Source: Paenibacillus sp. yr247
GTDB lineage: Bacteria; Bacillota; Bacilli; Paenibacillales; NBRC-103111
NCBI RefSeq assembly: GCF_900103825.1
Contig: NZ_FNIF01000023.1
Span: 1-64,000 of the forward strand
Length of the DNA stretch: 64,000 bases
Direction: 5' to 3'
Below are positions 16,270 to 25,198 of this stretch, piece by piece. Within the stretch, counting starts at the first letter, position 1; every line of letters starts with the position of its first letter. Position numbers and translations under genes: made by a program. The notes under the pieces are model-generated. The model had not been told where the DNA came from. It searched no databases and saw nothing but the letters and a program-made list of their open reading frames with translations.

Positions 16270-18870
16270 ATGGTTAATCACGATCATGATCATAAAGGGA
16301 GAGAACATCCAGACATGCAAGCAGCCTTCCCCCAAGAAGCGAAACATTTGCCTCCTTCTATTGAGCGATTAACTGAGCTGGCAACCAATTTATGGTTTAG
16401 TTGGAACCATGATGCTTTACAGCTTTTTGCTCAAATGGATCCCGCAAAATGGACCCAATCCGGCCATAATCCGGTTCGCCTGCTTCACGATTTGGACGAT
16501 TCCCAGCTCATTACCCTCAGCACGAATACAGATTTTGTAGAGAGCTATCGACAAGTGATCGACAAGTTCGATTCATATTTGAACAGCAAGACTTGGTTTC
16601 AAGAAAAGCACTCGGATCAGGGCTATGTGCAAATTGCCTACTTCTCCGCAGAATTCGGCTTCCACGAATCTTTGCCGATTTATTCGGGTGGACTGGGCAT
16701 CTTAGCAGGCGATCATACGAAGTCAGCGAGTGATCTGGGCATCCCTTTAATCGGTGTTGGCCTACTGTATAAAAAAGGATATTTCACACAAAAAATTGAT
16801 GTCTCAGGCGGTCAGCAAAGTGAATTGTACCCGTATGATTTCACCAAACTGCCAATCGAGCCCGTGTTTCAAAATGGCCAACAGCTCGTCGTGTCTATCG
16901 AAATGCCTGGCCGCGCCATCACCTTACAGGTTTGGCGTGTACGTATCGGCCGAAATTCAATCTATTTGCTGGATGCCGATCATGAAGCCAACAATCAGGC
17001 GGACAAAGAGTTGACCGCTCAGCTTTATGGGGGCAATCAAGATACGCGTATTGCCCAGGAAATGGTACTTGGCATTGGTGGTGTTAAGACGCTTCGCGCA
17101 CTTGGGATCTACCCCAATGTGTACCATATCAATGAGGGGCACGCGGCTTTCCTCACACTTGAGCGTCTAAAGGAGCTTCTGAAACTTGGTCTTCCGTTTC
17201 ACGTGGCGGTTGAAACTGTACGCTCTGCCACTGTGTTTACTACCCATACGCCCGTACCTGCGGGCCATGACACCTTCTCTATCGAGATGGTGGAACACTA
17301 TCTCGGCCCACTTCTCCAGGAGCTGTCACGTTACAAACAGGACATTATTGCGCTCGGGCTCGATCATCACACGGGTCAATTCAATATGACACATTTGGCC
17401 ATGAATACGGCTGGACTGCGCAATGGCGTCAGTAAGCTGCACGGTCATGTATCCCGAGAAATGTTCAAAGATTTTCACGGTCATATCGATGCGAGCGAAG
17501 TTCCCATCAGCTCCATTACGAATGGGGTTCACCTGGACACATGGACAGCGCCTCAATGGAAGGAGCTGCTTGATCGTTTCCTTCCCGGTTCCTGGCGTGA
17601 AGAACAGGCCAATAAGCATCAGTGGCAGCAAGTCGAAGTCATTCCAGACGAATCCATTTGGAAGGTGCATCAACAGCTGAAAGAAGATTTAGTACGATAC
17701 GCTCGCCGAAATTTGCTCGAGCAGCGAAAGCGCAACGGAGAATCAGAGTCGCGAATCGAGGAAGTTAGACAGTATTTGAATCCCAAAGCCTTGACTATAG
17801 GATTCGCCAGAAGGTTTGCGACTTACAAGCGTGCTAATCTCATTTTTAATGATTTGTACCGGCTCAAGAAATTAATCAATGATCCCGAAAGACCGGTCCA
17901 AATTATTTTTGCAGGTAAGGCTCATCCTGCAGATTACCCAGGCCAAGAGCTTATCCGTGAAATTTACCGCGTTTCGCAGATGAAAGAATTCGTTGGCAAG
18001 ATCGTTATGCTTGAAAACTATGACATAAATATGGCCCGCTATCTAGTTCAAGGTGTAGACGTTTGGTTAAATAATCCCCGTAGACCCCTTGAGGCTAGTG
18101 GAACGAGCGGTCAAAAAGCCGCCATGAACGGAGTACTTAATTTTAGTGTACTAGATGGTTGGTGGGAGGAAGGCTACAACGGTACAAACGGTTGGGCCAT
18201 TGGTTCTACAGGAGCAGCTGACTGGGCTACACAAGAGAAAGAAAATACGCAAGCGATCTATCACATACTGGAGAAAGAAATTATACCGCTGTACTACAAT
18301 CAAGGAAATATCCCTCATCAATGGATCAGCCGTATGAAGCGTTCTATCATATCGCTTAGTCCAATCTATAACACTCATCGCATGGTACAGGATTACACAG
18401 AGCTTACCTATTTGCCAACAGCGCAGCGAGCCCGACTGTTTGTCGCTAATCAATACGATGTGGCAACCAAGGTCGCCGATTACAAGCAGTTCATCCGTAA
18501 TAACTGGTATCACGTAAAAATCATTGGTATCGATGACCGCGCTGCCAAGTTATCCACAGAAGTACCGTTAAGCGAAATTAAACCTTCAACGAAGGAAGTC
18601 ACGACGCAAGTCCATTTCGGACCTATTTGGCCGCAAGATACGGCTGTTGAAGTCATATATTACGAGGAAAATGGCGAAACATGGGAGCAAAAAATCATTC
18701 CTATGGAACCTACGGGTGAGCTGATTGAGCAAATACAGAGCTTTAAAGCGACCATTCCTGGTCATCTCGTTCATGGGCCGCACTTCTCTATTCGCGTTCG
18801 ACCCATTTCATCAAACTTCGCCCACTCCTTTGAACTTTCCTTAGTAACTAGCACATTATCGTGGCAGTAA
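16270..18870 (+). CDS. Alpha-glucan phosphorylase (GT35)
   Basis: About 866 residues. It releases glucose-1-phosphate from alpha-1,4-glucans. The N-terminal part (LPPSIERLTELATNLWFSWN) is the DUF3417 module of the long alpha-glucan phosphorylase subgroup. The pyridoxal-phosphate Lys is in SGTSGQKAAMNG, followed by DGWWEEGYNG. ATG 16270, one base after the ylbJ stop, is chosen for coupling. ATG 16315 (GGGAGAG upstream) is a fair alternative; earlier ATGs overlap ylbJ. No other glycogen genes are near, so it probably serves glucan salvage, perhaps timed with sporulation through ylbJ read-through. Confidence 0.92.
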   Translation: MVNHDHDHKGREHPDMQAAFPQEAKHLPPSIERLTELATNLWFSWNHDALQLFAQMDPAKWTQSGHNPVRLLHDLDDSQLITLSTNTDFVESYRQVIDKFDSYLNSKTWFQEKHSDQGYVQIAYFSAEFGFHESLPIYSGGLGILAGDHTKSASDLGIPLIGVGLLYKKGYFTQKIDVSGGQQSELYPYDFTKLPIEPVFQNGQQLVVSIEMPGRAITLQVWRVRIGRNSIYLLDADHEANNQADKELTAQLYGGNQDTRIAQEMVLGIGGVKTLRALGIYPNVYHINEGHAAFLTLERLKELLKLGLPFHVAVETVRSATVFTTHTPVPAGHDTFSIEMVEHYLGPLLQELSRYKQDIIALGLDHHTGQFNMTHLAMNTAGLRNGVSKLHGHVSREMFKDFHGHIDASEVPISSITNGVHLDTWTAPQWKELLDRFLPGSWREEQANKHQWQQVEVIPDESIWKVHQQLKEDLVRYARRNLLEQRKRNGESESRIEEVRQYLNPKALTIGFARRFATYKRANLIFNDLYRLKKLINDPERPVQIIFAGKAHPADYPGQELIREIYRVSQMKEFVGKIVMLENYDINMARYLVQGVDVWLNNPRRPLEASGTSGQKAAMNGVLNFSVLDGWWEEGYNGTNGWAIGSTGAADWATQEKENTQAIYHILEKEIIPLYYNQGNIPHQWISRMKRSIISLSPIYNTHRMVQDYTELTYLPTAQRARLFVANQYDVATKVADYKQFIRNNWYHVKIIGIDDRAAKLSTEVPLSEIKPSTKEVTTQVHFGPIWPQDTAVEVIYYEENGETWEQKIIPMEPTGELIEQIQSFKATIPGHLVHGPHFSIRVRPISSNFAHSFELSLVTSTLSWQ

Positions 18871-18888
18871 ATACGTAATTTCTCGGAT

Positions 18889-18912
18889 AAAGCCCCGTTT
18901 GGGGCTTTTCTT
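18889..18912 (+). terminator. Terminator of the phosphorylase gene
   Basis: AAAGCCCC and GGGGCTTTT with a four-base loop, followed by CTTATTTTC. Confidence 0.85.
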
Positions 18913-18996
18913 ATTTTCTATTATAAATTATTATGAAAGAGGACTTTCGGTATGTGCATGCGTTCATGAATGCAAATCTAACCACTTGGTGATGCT

Positions 18997-19668
18997 ATGG
19001 ATTGGAATAAGGCACTAGAATTGGCATATATCGCTCCGAATACGGACTGTCATTTGATCGTTGTCGGAGAATGTAAAGATGGGCAACCTTTTTGCTATGA
19101 AGAGAATTTCACCATTGATAAAATAGGTGAAACTTCGTTCACGGTTTGTTTAGAGCTATCGGGACTTTTTCCATTCGACAAACTTGAACATGTTTCTTTC
19201 ATTGAATTTTCTTTTAGAGATCGTGGAATTTTATATTATACAAATGTCGATTTGCTTCAACTTGAGTTGAAAAAGACGATTTGTTACCTCACACTATCCA
19301 TTCCCGAAGAAATTCAGCATCATCAGAACAGACATTACAGCCGAACTAAGCTTTCCCTTCGAACGCCGATCACACTCCAAATTGTTGGCATTCGCGGCAT
19401 ATCCGCACGCAAGGGTGTCGCCTTCTCAGGACAGCTGCTTGATATCAGCGCGGGAGGTCTTTCTTTCATTACAACGAATCGGCTCTTCTATCCCTTATTT
19501 TTGGAATTCAGCTTCATTCTCCCTGGGTTTCCCTATCCCATTACGGCCTATGGTGAAATTGTCAGGGTGACGAATTTCAGCAACGATTCCTATCGCGTTG
19601 CCGCCGAATTCCGACATACACCTGAATCGATACTTCAAGAAATTGATAAATACTGCTCGACTGAATAA
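18997..19668 (+). CDS. PilZ domain c-di-GMP-binding protein
   Basis: A 223-residue two-domain protein. The N-terminal ~105 residues are a YcgR-N-like beta domain. The C-terminal PilZ domain shows both ligand motifs: RHYSR (RxxxR) near residue 112 and DISAGG (DxSxxG) near 150. It should bind c-di-GMP and act on flagellar motility or another target. The weak site GGTGATG precedes the ATG. Three tandem repeats begin right after its stop. Together with the cyclase at 12.4 kb and the GGDEF-EAL protein at 43.6 kb it makes up the visible c-di-GMP set. Confidence 0.88.
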   Translation: MDWNKALELAYIAPNTDCHLIVVGECKDGQPFCYEENFTIDKIGETSFTVCLELSGLFPFDKLEHVSFIEFSFRDRGILYYTNVDLLQLELKKTICYLTLSIPEEIQHHQNRHYSRTKLSLRTPITLQIVGIRGISARKGVAFSGQLLDISAGGLSFITTNRLFYPLFLEFSFILPGFPYPITAYGEIVRVTNFSNDSYRVAAEFRHTPESILQEIDKYCSTE

Positions 19669-19669
19669 A

Positions 19670-19783
19670 AGCTTATGCTTACGATGCAAGTTTTCTTACG
19701 AAAACTCAGCTTATGCTTACGAAGAAAGTTTTCTTACGAAAACTCAGCTTATGCTTACGATGCAAGTTTTCTTACGAAAACTC
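19670..19783. repeat. Three tandem 38-bp repeats, each with a hairpin
   Basis: Contiguous copies at 19670-19707, 19708-19745 and 19746-19783. Copies 1 and 3 are identical; copy 2 differs only in GAAGAAAG instead of GATGCAAG. Each copy ends with AGTTTTC-TTAC-GAAAACT, a perfect seven-base stem with a four-base loop. The array fills the gap between the PilZ stop and the nadK ribosome site (GGAGG at 19787). There are no spacers, so it is not a CRISPR. Confidence 0.97.
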
Positions 19784-19798
19784 TTAGGAGGAAAACGA

Positions 19799-20611
19799 TT
19801 GAAATACAACGTCATTGAACGAGGGGATGACATCTCCAAGAAGCTGACAGCGCGATTCCACACACTCGCCGCAGAGCAAGGTATGCCGAGGGATGAAGAA
19901 AATCCCGACATTGTCCTCTCAATTGGCGGAGACGGTACGATGCTGCAAGCCTTTCATAAATATGTTCATCAGCTAGATCACATCGCTTTCGTTGGTATCC
20001 ATACCGGTCACTTAGGCTTCTTCGCTGATTGGAAACCGGATGAACTGAACCATCTCGCTTCGTTGATGTTCAGCGTAACCACCCCTGAAGAGCTGCGCGC
20101 TGTGCAGTACCCCGTTGTTGAGATCGAAATCACAACTGAGAAGGGCGTCGAAACGCATCTAGCTCTAAACGAATTTACCATACGAGGAATCGAAGTTTCG
20201 CTAGTCGCTCGTCTTCATGTGAACGATGAAATGTTCGAAATGTTCCGCGGGGACGGAATTTGTATTTCCTCGCCTGCCGGCAGCACAGCTTATAATAAAA
20301 GCTTAGGCGGAGCCATGGTTCACCCTTCACTGGAAGCCATTCAAATTGCTGAGATCGCTTCGATTAACAATAGAGTCTACCGAACACTTGGCTCTTCCAT
20401 GATTTTACCGAAGCATCATCACTGTGACATATATCCCAAGGCGCAGCAGAATATGCTTTTATCCCTTGATCACTTATATATGCAGCGGAACGATGTGGTT
20501 TCCATACGCTGTCGTGTAGCAGCTAATGTGAAAGTAAAATTTGCCAGGTTCCGTCCATTCCCTTTCTGGAATAGGGTTCGAGAAGCTTTTGTTGGTTTAG
20601 AATTGAAATAA
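19799..20611 (+). CDS. nadK: NAD kinase
   Basis: A 270-residue enzyme that phosphorylates NAD to NADP. The diagnostic motif is SIGGDGTMLQAF, with IHTGHLGFFADW and SSPAGSTAYNKSLGG also conserved. TTG 19799 is the start: AGGAGG is 7 bases upstream, and the resulting LKYNVIERGDD matches how relatives begin. A longer frame runs back through the tandem repeats and into the PilZ gene but has no ribosome site. The repeat array with its hairpins lies immediately before the ribosome site, so it may influence expression. Confidence 0.93.
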   Translation: MKYNVIERGDDISKKLTARFHTLAAEQGMPRDEENPDIVLSIGGDGTMLQAFHKYVHQLDHIAFVGIHTGHLGFFADWKPDELNHLASLMFSVTTPEELRAVQYPVVEIEITTEKGVETHLALNEFTIRGIEVSLVARLHVNDEMFEMFRGDGICISSPAGSTAYNKSLGGAMVHPSLEAIQIAEIASINNRVYRTLGSSMILPKHHHCDIYPKAQQNMLLSLDHLYMQRNDVVSIRCRVAANVKVKFARFRPFPFWNRVREAFVGLELK

Positions 20612-20619
20612 ACAATCAA

Positions 20620-20668
20620 AAAAGACGCCCCACTCCCCCTAATTCACGGGAGATTGAGGCGTCTTTAT
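20620..20668. terminator. Bidirectional terminator between nadK and yutD
   Basis: AAAGACGCC pairs with GGCGTCTTT, with an inner CTCCC/GGGAG stem. T-runs lie on both sides. Confidence 0.85.
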
Positions 20669-20678
20669 TTTGAAACGA

Positions 20679-20996
20679 TTATGGCGTGGTTGAGATCACT
20701 TCAGAAGGCGACTGCTGCTTAGCAACATTCACTTTCTCAATAATAAAATACGCGCAACCGAAGTTGCAATATTCATTCAAGTAATCCTGAAGTGCTGCAA
20801 TCGATGATTCCTTCGTCGCTTTAGGATGGATTTCTTTAAAAAATCCTCTCAGCCTTAACTGGCTGTAACCCCAATCGCCAACAATATAATCATAACGCTC
20901 CAACACTTCGCTAAAGCGTTCTTTAAAAACTTCAAAGTTCCAGCCATTCTTATGGTCTGTGACAAGCTCGTATGTTTTATTCGCAATATGAATCAT
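20679..20996 (-). CDS. yutD: YutD family protein
   Basis: A 105-residue cytoplasmic protein. NKTYELVTDHKNGWN, YDYIVGDWGYSQLRLRGFF and YLNEYCNFGCAYFIIEK are recognisable YutD signatures; its function is unknown. ATG 20996 lies 31 bases after the lipA stop, with AAAGGAGAG in between, slightly distant. A longer frame to 21062 overlaps lipA. The lipA-yutD order is also found in B. subtilis, and the two are probably one transcript. Confidence 0.88.
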   Translation of the reverse strand: MIHIANKTYELVTDHKNGWNFEVFKERFSEVLERYDYIVGDWGYSQLRLRGFFKEIHPKATKESSIAALQDYLNEYCNFGCAYFIIEKVNVAKQQSPSEVISTTP

Positions 20997-21027
20997 GATG
21001 TTAGGAAGCTCTCCTTTCTCTAATCCG

Positions 21028-21900
21028 TTAGTTAGATGCGGCTTGAACCTGCTCATGGGCATGGTACGAGCTTCGCACCAATGGCCCCGACTCTACGTGC
21101 TTGAAGCCGCGCTTCATGCCCTCTTCTTTGAGAACGGCAAACTGCTCCGGCGTATAGTATTTCGCTACTGCCAAATGTGTCGTGGACGGCTGCAGGTACT
21201 GCCCAATAGTCATAATATCACAGTCAACTGCGCGTAAATCGTCCATTGTCTGCAGCAGCTCGTCCCACTCCTCGCCTACGCCAATCATGACACTAGATTT
21301 GGTTGGGATGTTTGGAGCAATACGCTTCGAGCGCTCGAGCAGCTCGAGCGAACGGCGATATTTCGCTTTGGAGCGGACCCGGTCCGACATGCGCTCAACT
21401 GTCTCCATATTATGGTTCAGGATATCTGGCTTCGCCTCCAGAACCGTGGCCAGTGATGCTTCACGACCCAAAAAATCGGGAATCAGCACTTCAACTGTGC
21501 ACATTGGTAATTTGCGGCGAATCGCCTTGATAGTCTCAGCGAATATCATCGCACCGCCATCTGTCAAATCATCACGTGCAACGGAAGTTACGACACAATG
21601 GCGCAGTCCCATTTGTAAAGCGGCATCGGCTACACGTTCCGGCTCTTCAAGATCCAGCTCTGTAGGAAGCCCCGTCTTCACTGCGCAGAAACGGCAAGCT
21701 CGGGTACAAATATCGCCCAATATCATAAAAGTAGCTGTTCGATTCGCCCAGCACTCATGAATGTTCGGGCATTTGGCTTCCTCACAAACCGTATGCAGTG
21801 TTTTGGAACGCATCATTGACTTTATTTCTTTGAAATTCTCATCAGTCTTGAGATTGATTTTTAACCAGTCTGGTTTTCTTTCTAATGGCTTTGTAGGCAC
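21028..21900 (-). CDS. lipA: Lipoyl synthase
   Basis: A 290-residue radical SAM enzyme that inserts two sulfurs into protein-bound octanoate, completing lipoate. The auxiliary cluster cysteines are in [12 protein letters not shown] (Cx4Cx5C), and the radical SAM cluster is in CTRACRFC (Cx3Cx2C). The C-terminal SSYHA motif carries the conserved Ser. It starts with GTG 21900, after AAAGGCGGG. An extended -10 TATAAT with a TTGTTT -35 (16-base spacing) lies 39 bases upstream. Confidence 0.97.
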   Translation of the reverse strand: MPTKPLERKPDWLKINLKTDENFKEIKSMMRSKTLHTVCEEAKCPNIHECWANRTATFMILGDICTRACRFCAVKTGLPTELDLEEPERVADAALQMGLRHCVVTSVARDDLTDGGAMIFAETIKAIRRKLPMCTVEVLIPDFLGREASLATVLEAKPDILNHNMETVERMSDRVRSKAKYRRSLELLERSKRIAPNIPTKSSVMIGVGEEWDELLQTMDDLRAVDCDIMTIGQYLQPSTTHLAVAKYYTPEQFAVLKEEGMKRGFKHVESGPLVRSSYHAHEQVQAASN

Positions 21901-21938
21901 TATATTTCCCGCCTTTTATTTGGTTTCTCATTGTAGTT

Positions 21939-21966
21939 ATTATAACATGAATGCCTGACAAAACAA
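21939..21966 (-). promoter_or_regulatory. Promoter of lipA-yutD
   Basis: Minus strand TATAAT (21939-21944), extended by TGT, with TTGTTT 16 bases upstream. Confidence 0.55.
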
Positions 21967-22055
21967 TCCACTTTGCCAGCCAGTTGTGATACACTTATCT
22001 AGATGAACCAAAACAGCTCTACGAAGATATAAATGCTGTATGGGAGGGAAGAAAC

Positions 22056-22904
22056 ATGAGCATACAAGAAGTAACGCGAGAGAAAGACCGCAGGCTGGGA
22101 GAAATTTTAAGAGGAATGGGCCGTGTGTTGATCGCCTTCTCCGGAGGTGTAGACAGTACTTTTGTCCTCAAACGTGCGAAGCAGGAGCTCGGAGATCAAG
22201 TTTTGGCCGTCACTGCAGCATCCGAAACGTTCCCTTCTCGGGAATTCGATGCAGCCGTTGAACTCGCAGAACAAATCGGTGTCCCACTGTATAAAACAGA
22301 GGTCAAAGAATTGGAGAACGCTAATTTCGTCGCCAATAATCCAGACCGCTGTTATCATTGCAAAACGGGACTTTATTCACATCTGCAGCAACTAGCCAAA
22401 GACTTAGGTTACCCTTATATTCTGGATGGCTCAAACATGGACGATCTAGGTGATTACAGACCGGGTCTGCAAGCCAAGAATGAGCAAGGAGTCCGCAGTA
22501 CTTTACAAGAGGCCGGCATGACCAAAGACGAGATCAGAGCGCTTTCCAAAGAGTTAGGTCTGCGTACTTGGAATAAACCGTCTTTTGCTTGCTTGTCTTC
22601 ACGTATCCCTTACGGGACGCAAATTGAGAAATGGAAAATCGACCAATTGGACGAAGGCGAATACTTCTTGTCCCAGCTTGGTCTATATCAAGTGCGTGTG
22701 CGTCACCATGAGAAGATTGCCCGGATCGAGGTTATGCCGGATGAGATACATAAAGTGGTTGAACACCGTGATGCGATCTATGAAAAATTTACTAAACTTG
22801 GCTTTACTTACGTGACACTGGATTTACAAGGCTACCGAACAGGCAGCATGAATGAAGTGCTGTCTGAGGAAACCAAAGAAAAGGTGAAAGAAGCATCCTT
22901 ATGA
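22056..22904 (+). CDS. larE: ATP-dependent sacrificial sulfur transferase LarE
   Basis: A 282-residue PP-loop enzyme that adenylates and then thiolates the pyridinium dicarboxylate precursor of the nickel-pincer nucleotide. The PP-loop is AFSGGVDSTFVLK. Cysteines are seen in DRCYHCK and ACLSSRIPYG; by motif the latter probably corresponds to the sacrificial Cys of Lactobacillus LarE, though I cannot align it here. GGGAGGG lies before ATG 22056. It is first in a larE-larB-larC1 operon with ATGA coupling to larB. No lactate racemase (larA) is in the window. Confidence 0.92.
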   Translation: MSIQEVTREKDRRLGEILRGMGRVLIAFSGGVDSTFVLKRAKQELGDQVLAVTAASETFPSREFDAAVELAEQIGVPLYKTEVKELENANFVANNPDRCYHCKTGLYSHLQQLAKDLGYPYILDGSNMDDLGDYRPGLQAKNEQGVRSTLQEAGMTKDEIRALSKELGLRTWNKPSFACLSSRIPYGTQIEKWKIDQLDEGEYFLSQLGLYQVRVRHHEKIARIEVMPDEIHKVVEHRDAIYEKFTKLGFTYVTLDLQGYRTGSMNEVLSEETKEKVKEASL

Positions 22905-23677
22905 TGGACTTGGAGAAAATATTAAAGCTCGTCCAGGCGGGCGATCTGGACGTAGAAGAAGCAAAAAAGCAAATCATCAAGGATGGTATCGGCGAAGGCC
23001 CTGCCAACCTTGATCTTGGATTTGCTCAGCTCGACATCGAGCGCGAAAAGCGCACGGGCTTCCCCGAAGTCATATTTGGGGAAGGCAAGACAGCCGAGCA
23101 GATCGAGGCGATTTTCCGGCGGCTGATGGAGCACACCGACCGCGTGCTTGCTACACGGGTAGATGCAGCCAAAGCCGCCCATGTTGTCGCTGCCGTGGAA
23201 GGTGTCACCTACCACGAAACCGCAAGGTCGCTCACTTGGTTCAAGCGACCGATGCTTAAAGTCCACGACGGCTACATCGCCGTCGTGTGCGCAGGCACCT
23301 CCGACCTCCCCGTGGCGGAGGAGGCGGCCCTTACGGCAGAATGCCTAGGCAGTCACGTTGAACGTGTGTTCGACGTGGGTGTAGCGGGCATTCACCGGCT
23401 CTTCCGCCGGCTAGACCTCATTCGAGGTGCCAACGCGATTGTGATCGTCGCCGGCATGGAAGGCGCGCTCGCCAGTGTCGTCGGCGGGCTTGTGGCCAAG
23501 CCCATCGTCGCTGTGCCGACGAGCATAGGTTATGGCGCGAACCTTGCAGGTATCGCGGCTCTGTTGTCGATGTTAAATAGCTGTTCGCCAGGCATCTCTG
23601 TCGTGAACATCGACAACGGATTTGGAGCCGGCTACTATGCAGGGCTCATCAACAAAAATATGTCGAAACGAGCGTGA
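22901..23677 (+). CDS. larB: Nickel-pincer cofactor biosynthesis carboxylase LarB
   Basis: A 258-residue PurE-like enzyme that carboxylates nicotinate adenine dinucleotide and hydrolyses it to pyridinium-3,5-biscarboxylate mononucleotide. The C-terminal AIR-carboxylase fold shows VVCAGTSDLPVAEEAALTAE, VVAGMEGALASVVGGLV and VPTSIGYGA. It overlaps larE by four bases. The middle (about 23250-23560) is clearly more GC-rich than the neighbouring genes, which is odd within an otherwise tight operon. Confidence 0.93.
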   Translation: MMDLEKILKLVQAGDLDVEEAKKQIIKDGIGEGPANLDLGFAQLDIEREKRTGFPEVIFGEGKTAEQIEAIFRRLMEHTDRVLATRVDAAKAAHVVAAVEGVTYHETARSLTWFKRPMLKVHDGYIAVVCAGTSDLPVAEEAALTAECLGSHVERVFDVGVAGIHRLFRRLDLIRGANAIVIVAGMEGALASVVGGLVAKPIVAVPTSIGYGANLAGIAALLSMLNSCSPGISVVNIDNGFGAGYYAGLINKNMSKRA

Positions 23678-23687
23678 GGTTCCTACA

Positions 23688-24563
23688 ATGCGCATTTTAT
23701 ATTTGGACTGCTTCTCCGGAATCAGCGGCGATATGACACTCGGTGCTTTGGTTGATGCGGGAGCAGATCGAGCTTACATTGAAGAAGAGCTTACCAAAAT
23801 CAAGCTAGAGCCTTATATCTTGGAATGGAAGCGCGTCATTAAGCGCGGGATCTCTGCTCTGAAGCTTGATGTCATTCTAGATCCACTCCATCCCCCGAAG
23901 CATCATCGTCATTATTCGGAGATCGTACAAGTCATTCAGACGGCTGGATTTAATGAGCGTGTCACGGCTCTCAGTTTAGCCATCTTTGAAAAGATCGGTA
24001 TTGCTGAAGCCAAAATCCATGGCATTCCCGTTGAGAAAGTACACTTCCATGAAGTCGGAGCCATAGACTCCATTGTCGACATCGTAGGTGTGGCTCTAGC
24101 CATTGACTCTTTGCAAATCGAGCGCATCTTCGCTTCTCCGGTACCTCTAGGTTCAGGAACGATACATATCGATCATGGTACATATCCCGTACCCGCTCCT
24201 GCGACACTGGAAATGATGCGAGGCTTACCCATAGCCTCAACCAACTATAGCCTAGAGATGACCACGCCAACTGGAGCCGGCATTATTTCCGGTATCGTGG
24301 ACGAGTTCTCCAAAAGCTTTCCTCCTATGATCGTTGACACCATCGGTTACGGTGCAGGTACAAGAGATTTACCTAATCAACCTAATGTGCTTCGCGTCGT
24401 GGTTGGCAAAGTTGATCCTTTCATTGGGAAATGGCAAGTAAGCCATGAACACCTTGCACATGAGCATGGTCATACCCATTCACATGATGATCATCACCAC
24501 CATGAACATTCGCATACGCATTCTCATCACCCAGGTGCAGCCAATCAGGGAGCTCATCAATAA
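23688..24563 (+). CDS. larC: Nickel insertion protein LarC, N-terminal half (LarC1)
   Basis: A 291-residue protein matching only the LarC1 part: MRILYLDCFSGISGDMTLGAL, KVHFHEVGAIDSIVDIVG and TTPTGAGIISGIV. LarC uses CTP to insert nickel into the pincer nucleotide. The tail is His-rich (HEHGHTHSHDDHHHHEHS), probably nickel binding. The frame stops at 24563 where a full-length LarC would continue into LarC2. Here LarC2 is encoded on the opposite strand (24594-25082), so a frameshift cannot join the two parts. GTGAGG precedes ATG 23688, 10 bases after larB. Confidence 0.9.
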   Translation: MRILYLDCFSGISGDMTLGALVDAGADRAYIEEELTKIKLEPYILEWKRVIKRGISALKLDVILDPLHPPKHHRHYSEIVQVIQTAGFNERVTALSLAIFEKIGIAEAKIHGIPVEKVHFHEVGAIDSIVDIVGVALAIDSLQIERIFASPVPLGSGTIHIDHGTYPVPAPATLEMMRGLPIASTNYSLEMTTPTGAGIISGIVDEFSKSFPPMIVDTIGYGAGTRDLPNQPNVLRVVVGKVDPFIGKWQVSHEHLAHEHGHTHSHDDHHHHEHSHTHSHHPGAANQGAHQ

Positions 24564-24574
24564 GAACGCCAAAA

Positions 24575-24616
24575 ACGCCCCTTCCTTTCAAAATCAGGAG
24601 GAGGCGTTTTTTTGTT
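24575..24616. terminator. Bidirectional terminator between the two larC halves
   Basis: AAAAACGCC and GGCGTTTTT with an inner CCTTCCT/AGGAGG pairing. The right arm includes the last codons and stop of larC2. T-rich on both sides. Confidence 0.75.
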
Positions 24617-25082
24617 TTTGCTGCATAAACTGCAGCCTAACTTCTTCATAAACCTGTTTCAAAGGAACTTGATGCTCCTTAGCCACTTGTTCACATTCTT
24701 TAAACTCAGGTGCATATTGCACTAATTTTCCTTGGTGATAACCGACTTTTATAGTTAACAATCCCCACCGTGTTTGCACTTGTTCAAATTCTCTCGCCAA
24801 TCTATGACAGGAAGCTTGCATATACCGTATGCCAAGTGTCGTTGTCTCGCTAAATATAACTTCCTCAATAGCAGAAAGGCGTTCACTTTCAAGCAACACA
24901 TTCAGCATTATACCTGGCCGGCCCCTCTTCATTATAATCGGTACCACGAATACATCATTCGCACCAACTTCAAAGAGCTTGTCCATGATATAAGAAACCC
25001 ACTCCGGGTTCATATCATCCAGATTAGCTTGAATTAACAGCATACCATCATCCACATGCTCATCCCTGTGATTAAAACTCAA
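24594..25082 (-). CDS. LarC C-terminal half (LarC2) on the opposite strand
   Basis: About 162 residues matching the C-terminal domain of LarC: IQANLDDMNPEWVSYIMDKL, GANDVFVVPIIMKRGRPGI and the TTLGIRYMQ segment. In Lactobacillus LarC2 is joined to LarC1 by ribosomal frameshifting; here it has its own start and runs tail-to-tail towards larC1. TTG 25082 is preferred, as AGAGGTGG lies 5 bases upstream; GTG 25091 lies within that site. An active LarC would have to assemble from two separately made chains. Confidence 0.85.
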   Translation of the reverse strand: MSFNHRDEHVDDGMLLIQANLDDMNPEWVSYIMDKLFEVGANDVFVVPIIMKRGRPGIMLNVLLESERLSAIEEVIFSETTTLGIRYMQASCHRLAREFEQVQTRWGLLTIKVGYHQGKLVQYAPEFKECEQVAKEHQVPLKQVYEEVRLQFMQQKQKNASS

Positions 25083-25198
25083 TGTTCCCACCTCTTACAG
25101 GCATCATATCAAAAATCGGATAACAACGAAAGATGCGGGGATAAACATTCGTTGATGAGTACATCCTAAGAACTAACATTTCAGGAAGGATGATAGAG

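Noticed and set aside
19670..19783. Possible CRISPR array
   Set aside because: The 38-bp units are contiguous with no spacers, and no cas genes are present.
19598..19798. N-terminal extension of NAD kinase through the repeats
   Set aside because: It overlaps the PilZ gene, encodes repeat-derived sequence and has no ribosome site; TTG 19799 has AGGAGG.
24430..24540. His-rich stretch at the end of larC1 as frameshifted or low-quality sequence
   Set aside because: The frame is clean and His-rich tails are common in nickel-handling proteins.
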